Positions 46,231 through 54,978 of a DNA stretch of 64,000 nt are shown here, piece by piece (within the stretch, counting starts at the first letter, position 1; each line of letters begins with the position of its first letter). The stretch is taken from assembly GCF_038595055.1 (NCBI RefSeq), contig NZ_CP152002.1, positions 2,214,501 to 2,278,500 on the forward strand. The letters run 5' to 3'. The position numbers and the translations under genes were made by a program. Below the pieces are notes generated by a model. That model made no database searches. It saw only the letters and a program-made list of their open reading frames with translations, and was not told where the DNA came from. Source of the DNA: Paenibacillus sp. FSL R7-0345 (lineage in GTDB: Bacteria > Bacillota > Bacilli > Paenibacillales > Paenibacillaceae).

Positions 46231-46944
46231 TTGATCAACTTATCTGTAGTTGTTCCTGTTTATAATGAAGAAGATCAGATTATGGAGCTATATTTAAGCA
46301 TTACAGCTGCGGTAAGGGACAAGGCGGACAGCTATGAAATCGTGCTGGTGGATGACGGCAGCAGGGACCGGAGCGCTGCCATTCTGGATGAGCTGGCTGC
46401 AGGCGACGAGACGGTCATCCATTTCGAGCGGCACTGCGGGGAGACGGCAGCAATTTCTGCAGGACTGAAGCAGTCCCGCGGGGAGCTTATTGTACTGATG
46501 GACGGCGGGCTGCAGGGCAATCCTCAGGATATTGTCCGGCTGATGCCGTTTATCAACAAGGTGGATTTCATAAACGGCCGGCGGTCGGACGCCGCAGCAT
46601 CACTGCTCACGAGACTTCCGGCACAGCTCGGTAATCAGCTCCGCAACTGGCTTACCGGAGAACAGATCCGCGATTCGGAATCTCCGCTCAAGCTGATGAC
46701 ACGTGAGGTTGCGGACAGCTTCCATCTATACAACGGGATGCACCGTTACCTGCCGACGCTGGCGCGGATGAACGGTTACTCCGTCATTGAAGTTTCCGTT
46801 ACATACCGGAAGAAAAAAGGCAGGGGTTTCAAGTTGCGGTTTATTAAACAGCTCATAACCGGACTGCTGGATATTGCTGTTATCTGCATGCTGAAACGCA
46901 GAGTCGTCCATTACCGGATCAGATCCTCCCCGAATCTGAAATAG
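46231..46944 (+). CDS. Family 2 glycosyltransferase, DPM1-like, with altered DxD
   Basis: 237 residues, GT2 fold: SVVVPVYNEEDQI, VLVDDGSRDRS and HCGETAAISAGLKQS. The metal-binding motif, usually DADLQ in this branch, reads DGGLQGNPQD, so the second Asp is Gly. There are no C-terminal transmembrane helices as in GtrB/DPM types, only a mildly hydrophobic stretch (LITGLLDIAVICML). TTG start at 46231 follows GAGGTG. It is upstream of the LTA synthase on the same strand by about 100 bp, which hints at a lipid-anchor or teichoic-acid modification role (inference). Confidence 0.87.
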   Translation: MINLSVVVPVYNEEDQIMELYLSITAAVRDKADSYEIVLVDDGSRDRSAAILDELAAGDETVIHFERHCGETAAISAGLKQSRGELIVLMDGGLQGNPQDIVRLMPFINKVDFINGRRSDAAASLLTRLPAQLGNQLRNWLTGEQIRDSESPLKLMTREVADSFHLYNGMHRYLPTLARMNGYSVIEVSVTYRKKKGRGFKLRFIKQLITGLLDIAVICMLKRRVVHYRIRSSPNLK

Positions 46945-47047
46945 TACATTTTGGCGTATATTGTCGATTGTCGGGAAATAACGAAGAAAGCTGTCAATAT
47001 TTGAAAATAGATGTTCTTTTTCTGAAAACTAAGGGGTGCAGTTTACT

Positions 47048-48928
47048 ATGAACCAAGATTCCATAATAAAACGTTTATTCAGCAGACCTATTATACTGTT
47101 CAGCATTGTGCTGCTGATCAAAAGCGCCGTAGCCTGGTTTGTCGTCTTCAGCGACGGCCCGAGCTGGGGCATGGCGTTCACAGAGATTCCTTTTTTCCTG
47201 ATCGTGTTCAGCCTGATTGAATGGCTCGCCTCCAAACGGAAAATCCTGTACTACATGATTGCGAACCTGCTGATTACGGTGATCTATTTTGCTGTGCTGA
47301 TGTACTACAAATATTACGGGGTTATTGCCACCTATCATGCACTGCAGCAGGCAGATAAGGTTACGAAGGTCGGGGAGAGCACGTATTCGCTGATTACGCC
47401 GTATTATCTGTTTATTTTTGTCGACATTGTCTTCTTCCTGTTCTTCATGTTCCGTCCTAAATATATAGCCAAGTGGAAGGAAAGAGGGGCGGTCCGGATG
47501 AGCCGGCCGGTCCTGCTGGTGCTGTCTGCCGTATCCGTTGGCCTCTGTCTCTTTAACATCTGGCCGAACCATGCAAGCATGAATGAAATTAAAAAAGCCG
47601 AAAGTATGGGGATTTTAAACTACGAGCTGTACACGTTATTTGCCGATACTACGGAGGATGAGGAGCTTATTGCCCCGCAGGACATCACGCAGCAGGCGGT
47701 GAATGAGGTGAAGGGGATCACTGAGCCGGCAGCGCCGCTCTACTTCGGAGCCGACAAGGGCCGGAATCTGATTGTGGTCCAGATGGAGTCATTCCAAAAC
47801 TTCCTGATCGGGCTGAAGGTTGACGGGCAGGAGATTACGCCAAACCTCAACAAGCTGGTGCGCGAAAATACGTACTTCAACAACTTTTACACCAATGCGG
47901 GTCAGGGTACGACTTCAGATGCCGAGTTTGCGGTGAATACCTCTTTTTATGTACCCAAGAACGAACCGGCGACCTCCTCCGGCTATATGAAAAAAGCGGT
48001 CCCGAGCCTTCCGAAGCTGCTGGGCAGCAATGGTTACGCAACAGCGACGTTCCATACGAACAGCGTGGAATTCTGGAACCGTACCGCCCTGTACCAAGCC
48101 ATCGGCTTTGACAAGTATTATGACCAGACCTTTTACGGGGATGACGATCACATTGCCTTCGGTTCTTCGGATGAGGTGCTGTTCGCAAAGACCGTTCCCG
48201 AGCTGGCCAAAATGGATGCCGGAGACCAGCCGTTCTATGCGATGGTGATCTCCATGAGTGCACATCACCCGTACCGGATTCCGGAGGAAAAATACAAAAT
48301 GACGCTGCCGGACCGTTACCAGGGAACGCTGCTTGGTGACTATATCCAGGCCCAGAATTATGCCGACTATGCGATGGGGCAGTTTCTGGAGGAGCTGAAG
48401 GCAAGCGGCCTGTGGGATGACAGCCTTGTTGTCTTCTACGGTGATCACCAGGGTGTGCCGATGTACACGCTGGACAGCAACGAGAAAGATCTGATCGACG
48501 GACTGGTTGGCCATGACTACGGCTACACGGATATGTTCAACATTCCGTTCATCGTCCATTCGCCGGGCAGCGCGCTGCCATCGGTCATGAGCGGCACGGG
48601 CGGCCAGGTCGATATTCTGCCGACGGTTGCCAATCTGCTTGGTGTGTCAGTTGCGCAGCAGCTGCATTTTGGCGAAGACCTGTTCAACCAGAGCAGCAAC
48701 CTGCTGCCAGTCCGGCATTTCCTGCCGACGGGTTCCTTCATTAATAACCGGAGCATTTACGTGACCGGTGACGGTTATGCGGACGGTACGAATTATAACC
48801 TGCTGGATAACTCCAGTCTGCCGGGCGGCTCGACCGAAGCCCAGTTCACGGCAGTCCAGCGGCTGCTGAACCTGTCGAACAGCTATCTGCTGCAGCTGCC
48901 TGACCGGGCGGATCAGACGGAGCAATAG
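47048..48928 (+). CDS. ltaS: Lipoteichoic acid synthase family protein (LtaS-type)
   Basis: About 626 residues: five N-terminal membrane helices (residues 10-185) followed by an extracellular sulfatase-fold catalytic domain. LtaS polymerises glycerol phosphate from phosphatidylglycerol onto a glycolipid anchor. The catalytic Thr lies in GQGTTSDAEF (nucleophile segment), VVQMESFQNF gives the metal-binding Glu, and FYGDHQG and SAHHPY supply further metal ligands. A GTG at 47036 is too close to the AAGGGG site; ATG 47048 is chosen. Bacteria often have several paralogues; which one this is cannot be told. A terminator follows. Confidence 0.93.
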   Translation: MNQDSIIKRLFSRPIILFSIVLLIKSAVAWFVVFSDGPSWGMAFTEIPFFLIVFSLIEWLASKRKILYYMIANLLITVIYFAVLMYYKYYGVIATYHALQQADKVTKVGESTYSLITPYYLFIFVDIVFFLFFMFRPKYIAKWKERGAVRMSRPVLLVLSAVSVGLCLFNIWPNHASMNEIKKAESMGILNYELYTLFADTTEDEELIAPQDITQQAVNEVKGITEPAAPLYFGADKGRNLIVVQMESFQNFLIGLKVDGQEITPNLNKLVRENTYFNNFYTNAGQGTTSDAEFAVNTSFYVPKNEPATSSGYMKKAVPSLPKLLGSNGYATATFHTNSVEFWNRTALYQAIGFDKYYDQTFYGDDDHIAFGSSDEVLFAKTVPELAKMDAGDQPFYAMVISMSAHHPYRIPEEKYKMTLPDRYQGTLLGDYIQAQNYADYAMGQFLEELKASGLWDDSLVVFYGDHQGVPMYTLDSNEKDLIDGLVGHDYGYTDMFNIPFIVHSPGSALPSVMSGTGGQVDILPTVANLLGVSVAQQLHFGEDLFNQSSNLLPVRHFLPTGSFINNRSIYVTGDGYADGTNYNLLDNSSLPGGSTEAQFTAVQRLLNLSNSYLLQLPDRADQTEQ

Positions 48929-48972
48929 GCTTGGCAAGTGTAAACGGAATTATAAGCTAAAAGTAGAATGAG

Positions 48973-49012
48973 CACCAAGTGTGGGGGAGATCCTGCACTT
49001 GGTGTTTTTTTT
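48973..49012 (+). terminator. Terminator after the LTA synthase gene
   Basis: CACCAAGTG (48973-48981) and CACTTGGTG (48996-49004) pair perfectly and are followed by eight T. Confidence 0.9.
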
Positions 49013-49126
49013 GATAATGTAAAGGGGACATCTTTGTGTTGGGCGAAGGTGAAATGGTGAGTTGGATAGGAGCTTAACACGAGAGTAAATAGAGGTTTGA
49101 TGCGCGGCGAGACAGGCGGGAGGAGT

Positions 49127-49381
49127 GGGCGGAGCGGATGAATCAAGGGCAAAAATGCCTTTGATTTGGCTGGAAACGGGCGGAGCGGATGAATCAAGGG
49201 CAAAAATGCCTTTGATTTGGCTGGAAACGGGCGGAGCGGATGAATCAAGGGCAAAAATGCCTTTGATATGGCTGGAAACGGGCGGAGCGGATGAATCAAG
49301 GGCAAAAATGCCTTTGATATGGCTGGAAACGGGCGGAGCGGATGAATCAAGGGCAAAAATGCCTTTGATATGGCGGATAAC
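49127..49381. repeat. Five tandem 51-bp repeats, each with a 10-bp hairpin
   Basis: Five copies of a 51-bp unit beginning GGGCGGAGCGGATGAATCAA, with only a few point differences (TTTGATTTGG in the first two, TTTGATATGG in the last three; last copy ends GGCGGATAAC). Each unit has ATCAAGGGCA AAAA TGCCTTTGAT, a 10-bp stem with one G-T pair and a 4-base loop. The array sits in the convergent gap between the LTA synthase and marR. Because 51 is divisible by 3 both strands have long frames across it, but neither has a sound ribosome site. 48929-49126 upstream holds a terminator and otherwise nothing recognised. Confidence 0.9.
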
Positions 49382-49432
49382 AGACGGAGCCCTGCAGAGG
49401 CACGGCCGGATGCCTAGTCGCGATACACCAAA

Positions 49433-49900
49433 TTAAGAGTAATCTGCCTGTCCGTTCAGCTGCTCGAAATAGGCGTGGACTTCGTTCAGCAGCTCGATGA
49501 GCTGGTCGCTTTTGTCTTCACCGAGATGGTCGATCATACCCTTAAAAGTTTCGCGGATCTTTGCGATTGCCTGGCCGGCAATTTGTTCCCCCTGCTCCGT
49601 CAATTGGATCGCACTGATCCTGCGGTCCTGGGAGTCACTGGTGCGCACGACCAGCCCCTGGCTGAGCAGGCTGTTCACCATTTGTGTGATGGTGGGTGAG
49701 GTCACACGCAGCAGTTTGCTGAGTTCCGAGACGGTTAGCGTATCCTTTCCGGTTCTTTTTTTGGCCATGCGGATGGTAATCAGCACCCTGATTTCACTCG
49801 GCTTAAGTCCGAACATCGTCGTCTTCTGCCAGTTCAGCCGGGAGAATTGCTGAAAAGCCCCCATCAGGCCGTCAACTTTGTTATACCTGTCTTCATTCAT
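49433..49900 (-). CDS. MarR-family transcriptional regulator
   Basis: 155 residues, winged-helix MarR fold: MFGLKPSEIRVLITI, helix-turn-helix around LTVSELSKLLRVTSPTITQMVNSL, and the beta-wing with VVRTSDSQDRRISAIQLTEQG (DxR motif). C-terminal helices form the dimer interface. Represses a nearby or distant gene in response to a small ligand; no obvious target is adjacent, the only close genes being the LTA synthase and the ROK operon. ATG at 49900 follows a GGGGTG site. Confidence 0.9.
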   Translation of the reverse strand: MNEDRYNKVDGLMGAFQQFSRLNWQKTTMFGLKPSEIRVLITIRMAKKRTGKDTLTVSELSKLLRVTSPTITQMVNSLLSQGLVVRTSDSQDRRISAIQLTEQGEQIAGQAIAKIRETFKGMIDHLGEDKSDQLIELLNEVHAYFEQLNGQADYS

Positions 49901-49921
49901 TTTTACACCCCGTAAGCATAT

Positions 49922-49947
49922 TTACCTATAATTATAGCCCAAGGTAA
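49922..49947. promoter_or_regulatory. Possible autoregulatory operator of the MarR gene
   Basis: TTACCT (49922-49927) and AGGTAA (49942-49947) form an inverted repeat with a 14-bp AT-rich spacer, about 20 bp before the marR start. Short arms, so uncertain. Confidence 0.35.
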
Positions 49948-50063
49948 GGGCGAAAAGGAAACAGTAACTCTCGCCCGCACAGGTAAACGGAAAATTTATC
50001 TCTGCCCGCTGATGTAATTGAACCTTACAAAGGGCTGGATAAATTTCACGGCAATCTGTATAG

Positions 50064-50084
50064 TTAGTTAAGAATCTTTACTAA
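50064..50084. promoter_or_regulatory. Palindromic operator before the ROK regulator
   Basis: TTAGTTAAGAATCTTTACTAA (21 bp) is complementary at 9 of 10 pairs around a central base. It resembles XylR/ROK operators, which have TTAGT...ACTAA ends, and lies 26 bp before the ROK gene, fitting autoregulation. Confidence 0.65.
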
Positions 50085-50109
50085 TTGTAATCAAGAGAAT
50101 AGAGGGCGA

Positions 50110-51288
50110 ATGATGAAAATATCATCTGCGGGGACGCCAAAAGCAATGCGCAACTTGAATGAAATGCTGATTCTGAGCCGGATTGTAGCCGGAGGACCGC
50201 AATCCAGAGCAGATCTTAGCCGTGAGACGGGACTAAGCAAGCCTACCATTTCTGCTGCCATTACCCATTTAATTGCACGGGGACTGGTCAGGGAAACAGG
50301 ACGGGCTGAAAATGCCCAGGGCCGTAAGGCCACTCTGCTTGAATTTAACCAGACCTGCTTTTATGTTATTGGCACGGACCTGGGGGCGACCCGGATCAGG
50401 CTGGCTCTGGCGGATATGGGCGGTGAGATTTGCCATTACAGGCAGCTTGCGATGCCGGCAGAGCATCTGACAGATCAGGATTTTCAGAGCTTTCTGGTAC
50501 AGGGTTTAGAAGAGCTGCTAGCCGAAGCCGGACTGAACTGGGATAACATCCGGGCTGCGGCGTTCGGGATTCCCGGAGTGGTGAATCCCGCAGACGGCGG
50601 GGTATCTGAGCTGGTAGCGCCGCTGCGGGGCCTCGAAGCTGTACTGAAGCTGGCGAATCTGGCCCGGCTGTTCCCGGTGCCTGTGGTCACCGAAAATGAT
50701 GTCAATCTCGCAGCTTTGGCGGAGTACACCTTATCCGGAGCGGAAAAAAGCCGTTCCCTGCTGTACTTCTCGATCGGCGAAGGGACCGGGGGCGGACTGA
50801 TTATGGGCGGGGAGATTTACCGCGGGCTTGGCGGCGGTGCCGGTGAATTGGCCAATATGGTGCTTAGCGGCGGCAGGCTGGAGGATATTCTGTCCGCAGG
50901 CGGACTAATACAGCTTGCCTCCAGCATAGCCGCCGCGCAGCAAACAGCGGCAGCTGCTCCTTTGCTCGCAGAACCCGGAGTATCTGCAGAGCAGATATTC
51001 AATGAGGCACGCGGCGGCAATGTTCCCGCAGAATTCGTACTGGATGCTTACTGCCGGCTGCTGGCAGAAGCGCTTGGCAGTATTTGTGCCGTAATCGCCC
51101 CCGACCGGATCGTGCTGGGAGGCGGGATCGGCGGAAACGGCGACCTGCTGCTGCACAGGCTGGAAGCGGAGCTGGCGGGGCTGCAACGCAAGCCGCAGTT
51201 GTCTGTTTCCGGCTGCGGGGAGAAGGATGTTGTACTAGGAGCCGTTCAAATTGCCATTCAGGCAGCCTTTCGCCGTATTCGCGGATAG
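50110..51288 (+). CDS. ROK-family transcriptional repressor (NagC/XylR type)
   Basis: 392 residues. N-terminal winged helix (about 10-75) with SRADLSRETGLSKPTISAAITHLIARG, then the ROK sugar-kinase-like fold with DLGATRIRLALAD, ENDVNLAAL and GEGTGGGLI. The zinc motif CxCGxxGCxE common in ROK proteins is not seen. Such repressors bind a sugar or sugar phosphate and control carbohydrate genes. Two overlapping ATGs at 50110 and 50113; the first is given, the second is better spaced. A palindromic operator lies 26 bp upstream. The ROK kinase follows after 42 bp. Confidence 0.9.
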   Translation: MMKISSAGTPKAMRNLNEMLILSRIVAGGPQSRADLSRETGLSKPTISAAITHLIARGLVRETGRAENAQGRKATLLEFNQTCFYVIGTDLGATRIRLALADMGGEICHYRQLAMPAEHLTDQDFQSFLVQGLEELLAEAGLNWDNIRAAAFGIPGVVNPADGGVSELVAPLRGLEAVLKLANLARLFPVPVVTENDVNLAALAEYTLSGAEKSRSLLYFSIGEGTGGGLIMGGEIYRGLGGGAGELANMVLSGGRLEDILSAGGLIQLASSIAAAQQTAAAAPLLAEPGVSAEQIFNEARGGNVPAEFVLDAYCRLLAEALGSICAVIAPDRIVLGGGIGGNGDLLLHRLEAELAGLQRKPQLSVSGCGEKDVVLGAVQIAIQAAFRRIRG

Positions 51289-51330
51289 TAAGCCGGGATA
51301 AAAAAATTCAAAATCACGGAGGAATTCACA

Positions 51331-52302
51331 GTGAATCTATTTAGCGCAGGAATCGATGTCGGCGGAACCAAAACACTTCTCTGCCTTACAGATGAGCAAG
51401 GCAATATTCTGGAGGAGCACAAGCTGGAGACACAGCTGAGCCGTGAACCGGAGACGTTTTTAAACTGGTTATTCGCTGAACTGGAGCACTGCTGCAACCG
51501 TAACGGCGGCACACTCTCCTCGCTTAAGGGAGTCGGCATCGGCTTTCCGGGGGTGATGAATGAACGTACAGGAACGCTCACCAGCGCTCCGGCGCTGAAT
51601 TGGCCTGCTGCGGATATCCGTCCGCTCATTGCTGCCCGATATCCGGGAGCTGTCGTGCTTGATAACGACGTCAATATGGCAGCGCTGGGCGAGCATGCGG
51701 CAGGAGCGGCTGCCGGCTCCGGGCACTTCATCATGATCACGGTTGGAACCGGGGTCGGGAGCGCCTTGTTCCTGGACGGGCGGCTGTACCGGGGAGCCGG
51801 CTTCGCCGCCGGCGAGATCGGCTATCTCATCGTTAAGCCCGGCGAATACAATAGTGCAGCTGATCCGGAGTACAGCGAGTTCGGCCCACTGGAGATGGAG
51901 GCGTCCGGCACGGGAATCGGGGCGAAGGCCGCGGATTACCTGCAGAGCAGCGCCCGCCCGTCTGTAATCCGCGGACTGGCGCAGGGCGGACCGGTCCGGG
52001 CCGAGCATGTATTTGCAGCCGCTGAGCGTGGGGATGAGGCAGCTTTGCAGCTTTTGGATCAGGCTTACGAACATATGGCAGCTGCCGTCAAGAATATTGT
52101 GATCACACTCGATCTGGAGCTGGTCATTCTCGGCGGCGGAGTAGTGGAGAAGAATCAGCGATATATTGACGAAATTGCCAAGCGTGTCAGCCGGTATACC
52201 CCGCATCAGCCGGTGGCAATAAAACAGGCGGTGCTCGGCAACCGGGCAGGAGCAATCGGTGCTGCTGCGGCGGTAAGAAGCAAACTTACATCAAGCGTAT
52301 AA
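51331..52302 (+). CDS. ROK-family sugar kinase
   Basis: 323 residues, ROK fold without DNA-binding domain. Phosphate-binding GIDVGGTKTLL at the N-terminus, catalytic Asp in LDNDVNMAALGEH, and GTGVGSALF. The zinc-binding Cys cluster of many ROK kinases (CxCGxxGC) is absent; the region after GAGFAAGEIGYLI has no Cys. It probably phosphorylates glucose, a related hexose or an amino sugar in the cytosol. GTG start at 51331 follows ACGGAGGAA. It belongs to the operon of the ROK repressor. Confidence 0.88.
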   Translation: MNLFSAGIDVGGTKTLLCLTDEQGNILEEHKLETQLSREPETFLNWLFAELEHCCNRNGGTLSSLKGVGIGFPGVMNERTGTLTSAPALNWPAADIRPLIAARYPGAVVLDNDVNMAALGEHAAGAAAGSGHFIMITVGTGVGSALFLDGRLYRGAGFAAGEIGYLIVKPGEYNSAADPEYSEFGPLEMEASGTGIGAKAADYLQSSARPSVIRGLAQGGPVRAEHVFAAAERGDEAALQLLDQAYEHMAAAVKNIVITLDLELVILGGGVVEKNQRYIDEIAKRVSRYTPHQPVAIKQAVLGNRAGAIGAAAAVRSKLTSSV

Positions 52303-52395
52303 CAAGACTTGTTACCGTCGCCGTAATTGCCGTTAAGGGTTAATTCTGTTTAAGATGTGAGTCCATTTCATTCTTATAAAGAGGGGGGAGGAGCT

Positions 52396-54630
52396 ATGAA
52401 ACGCAGTTGGTACAGTCGGATGCTATTTTCATACTTCCCTGTCTTTCTTCTTGTTGTGTCTGTCCTGATTTTTCTGGCCTTTATGATCATTACCGAGCTC
52501 TCCCGCAGTGAGGCGCAAAAAGCGAATTACATCTCCACCAGCTATATTGTGGATACTGTGGAAAGGACTTTAAGTGATGTACAGCTCAGTGTGCTGGAAG
52601 AAATTGAAAATAACTATTCCTACAATGATTTTTTTGACCCGTCCGGTGCTTCTTACCCTGCTCACAGCTCCTACGAAATCGTCCAAAGCATGAACCGTCT
52701 GGCCGAACGTATCAGCCTGATTGACTCGATCTATATTTACCGCAGCAAGGACAGGCAGGTTCTCAGCCAAAGCGGTTACGCGGACCTGGAATGGACGCAT
52801 GAAACGGCATACATTGATGAGATTTCACAGCAGCAAGCGCAGACCGGGTGGAGTCCCGTACGGATGTATCAGCCGAGAAATACCAAAGCCGGATATCCGG
52901 TGGTCAGTCTGGCCAGAAAACTTCCGATTCCCCTGGGCTCAGAGGGTTACCTCGTTATCAACATCAGCGTATACCGTCTGGAACGTCTGGTGGATGGCTT
53001 AACGAACGGAGAGCTTTCTTTTGTCCGGATAAAAGATTCTGCAGGTACCTTAATGTATGACTCCTCACAGGAATCAGGGGATGCCAATGTCCGCAAGCTA
53101 TCGACCATTCAGGCGGACAGCCTGGGCTGGACCTTTGAGAGCGGACTGCGGGCAGGCCGGCTGTTCGACTGGATTTCGGTTATTTCGTATATCTGGATTG
53201 TAATCGGATTGGTGACGATCTCCCTGGGAGTTCTGTATATCATTTATATCACCCGGCGCAATTACCGGCCGATTCAGCAGCTGATGGTCCGGATTCAGTC
53301 CATGCAGCCCCCTGGCAAAAATGAGCCGGCCGCCGCTGCTAACCCGGATGAGCTGGCCTTGATGCACACTGCCCTGGACAGTCTGGTGCAGCTGACAACC
53401 AACTACGAGCGGGAACGCTATGAGAATCTGCTGATTCAGCGCAGCCAGCTGTTCCTGGACATGATCAGCGGCGAACGCTTAAAGGATGTGCCGGACAGAT
53501 TAGCAGAGCTTGACCCCTTTGAGGGGAAAAGGGAGTTTGACGCCTTCGTTGTGTTTGCGGCGGAAATCAATACGGCAGACGAGCTGAAGGTTTTATCCCG
53601 GCAGGATCAGAATCTGCTTAAATTCGCCCTGACCAATGTCATCAGTGACCTGGTGGCCGGAAAACAGCTTCAGGCATGGTCGGAGTGGGTGAGCGGACAA
53701 CGGCTCGCTGTGCTGATCGGTCTCCGGAACGGGCCTGCAGAGGATAACCCGCAGCAGCTGCTTGAGCTGGCCAAAGGCTGCCACAGCTGGATTCTGGAGA
53801 ACTTGCGCCTCTCTCTTATCTTTGGTGTCGGTCACACTGTTAATCGTCTGCAGGATATCCACCTGTCTTATACAGCTGCTGCCGGCGTGCTGAGCCACAG
53901 GCTGGCGCTGGGAACAGAAATGGCGGCAGTTCATATGGACGGGCAGGAGGAGCCCGGGCTGCAGAGCTATAAATATTTCGGTAATTTCACCCGGCTGGTC
54001 CGGGAATTCCGGCTATCCGGGGAGAATTGGCGGAACGGGCTAAAAGAGATTTTTGCTTCCTTCCGCAAGGACCGTTTGAAGGATGAAGAGATTTACATGC
54101 TGCTGGAGGTCCTGCTGCAGGCACTGGAGCAGGAGCTTAAAGGCATCTCAGAAACACTGGACCGGCAGTTTGCGTTAGCAGGCACCGGCGGTTTGCAGGG
54201 ACAGATCCGGGGGAGTAAAGATCTGGATGAGATCAGGGAGCTGTTAACCGGATGGCTGAATGAAACTTACCATGTTTATGTATCCGTAAATGAGCTCAAA
54301 AGCCACCGCGTCATGATCAAAGAGGTTAAGCATTACATAGAGGACCATTACGCCAATCCGGATCTTTCTTTAAACCATCTGAGTGAGCGGTTCCAGATCT
54401 CCGGCAAATATGCCAGCTATCTGTTTAAAGAAGAATTCAATATGAAATTTGTTGATTTTCTGGCGGAGCTGCGGGTAATAAAGGCGAAGGAATTGCTGGG
54501 CAGCACGCAGGACAGCATTCAGGATATTGCCCAGCAGGTTGGTTATGCTAACGCTATTACCTTTGGCAGGGTCTTCAAGCGGGTTACCGGAATGACTCCC
54601 GGCGATCACCGGAAGCTGAATCATCGATAA
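52396..54630 (+). CDS. Membrane-anchored AraC-family regulator with extracellular sensor
   Basis: 744 residues. Helix 1 near residues 12-34 (FSYFPVFLLVVSVLIFLAF), an extracellular Cache-type region (about 35-265), helix 2 (about 270-292), a large cytoplasmic middle region, and an AraC double helix-turn-helix at the end (LSLNHLSERFQISGKYASYLF and IQDIAQQVGYANAITFGRVFKR). It combines sensing and DNA binding in one chain, with no receiver domain. Such proteins usually activate adjacent carbohydrate ABC importers. ATG at 52396 follows GGGGGGAGGAG. A terminator lies after it and the importer genes follow. Confidence 0.93.
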   Translation: MKRSWYSRMLFSYFPVFLLVVSVLIFLAFMIITELSRSEAQKANYISTSYIVDTVERTLSDVQLSVLEEIENNYSYNDFFDPSGASYPAHSSYEIVQSMNRLAERISLIDSIYIYRSKDRQVLSQSGYADLEWTHETAYIDEISQQQAQTGWSPVRMYQPRNTKAGYPVVSLARKLPIPLGSEGYLVINISVYRLERLVDGLTNGELSFVRIKDSAGTLMYDSSQESGDANVRKLSTIQADSLGWTFESGLRAGRLFDWISVISYIWIVIGLVTISLGVLYIIYITRRNYRPIQQLMVRIQSMQPPGKNEPAAAANPDELALMHTALDSLVQLTTNYERERYENLLIQRSQLFLDMISGERLKDVPDRLAELDPFEGKREFDAFVVFAAEINTADELKVLSRQDQNLLKFALTNVISDLVAGKQLQAWSEWVSGQRLAVLIGLRNGPAEDNPQQLLELAKGCHSWILENLRLSLIFGVGHTVNRLQDIHLSYTAAAGVLSHRLALGTEMAAVHMDGQEEPGLQSYKYFGNFTRLVREFRLSGENWRNGLKEIFASFRKDRLKDEEIYMLLEVLLQALEQELKGISETLDRQFALAGTGGLQGQIRGSKDLDEIRELLTGWLNETYHVYVSVNELKSHRVMIKEVKHYIEDHYANPDLSLNHLSERFQISGKYASYLFKEEFNMKFVDFLAELRVIKAKELLGSTQDSIQDIAQQVGYANAITFGRVFKRVTGMTPGDHRKLNHR

Positions 54631-54654
54631 GCTGTATATGTACGAAGCAAAAAC

Positions 54655-54698
54655 AAAGCGTAAATCCGGAAGTTATGCGCCGGCATTTGCGCTTTTTT
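54655..54698 (+). terminator. Terminator after the membrane AraC regulator
   Basis: AAAGCG...ATCCGG and CCGGCATTTGCGCTTTTTT form a stem with a T run. Confidence 0.8.
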
Positions 54699-54978
54699 AT
54701 CGGGAATAAATATCATGATTATATCAATGTGTGTTATTTACATGTTATTTATATAGCTTATTAACTAGATTTTTATCCGATAATCGCGGGAAAATGGTTT
54801 AAATGTCATGAAAAGTGACGTAGTATCACTGGATTTTTATGAAAAAGCGCAAAGAATCATGTATATTGTACATTTTTAGAATCGATGTGATAATTCATAC
54901 CATGCTTACCTTGGAAGCATAGCAGAGACAGAGACGATTGGATCAATACCAGAATTCGAAAGGGTAAGGTGAGGGAAT
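54699..54978 (+). other. Upstream region of the second ABC importer
   Basis: 280 bp, AT-rich, expected to carry the promoter and binding sites of the membrane AraC regulator. No consensus -35/-10 pair or clear operator seen. Confidence 0.35.

Noticed and set aside
46960..46978. Spo0A box-like TTGTCGATTGTCGGG before the LTA synthase
   Set aside because: Both matches deviate in the last positions of the box; too weak to list.
49127..49381. CRISPR array
   Set aside because: Repeat units are directly adjacent and carry no variable spacers; no cas genes nearby.
49125..49436. Frame coding for GGADESRAKMPLIWLET repeats, and its minus-strand partner
   Set aside because: Created by the 51-bp repeats; no spaced ribosome site on either strand.
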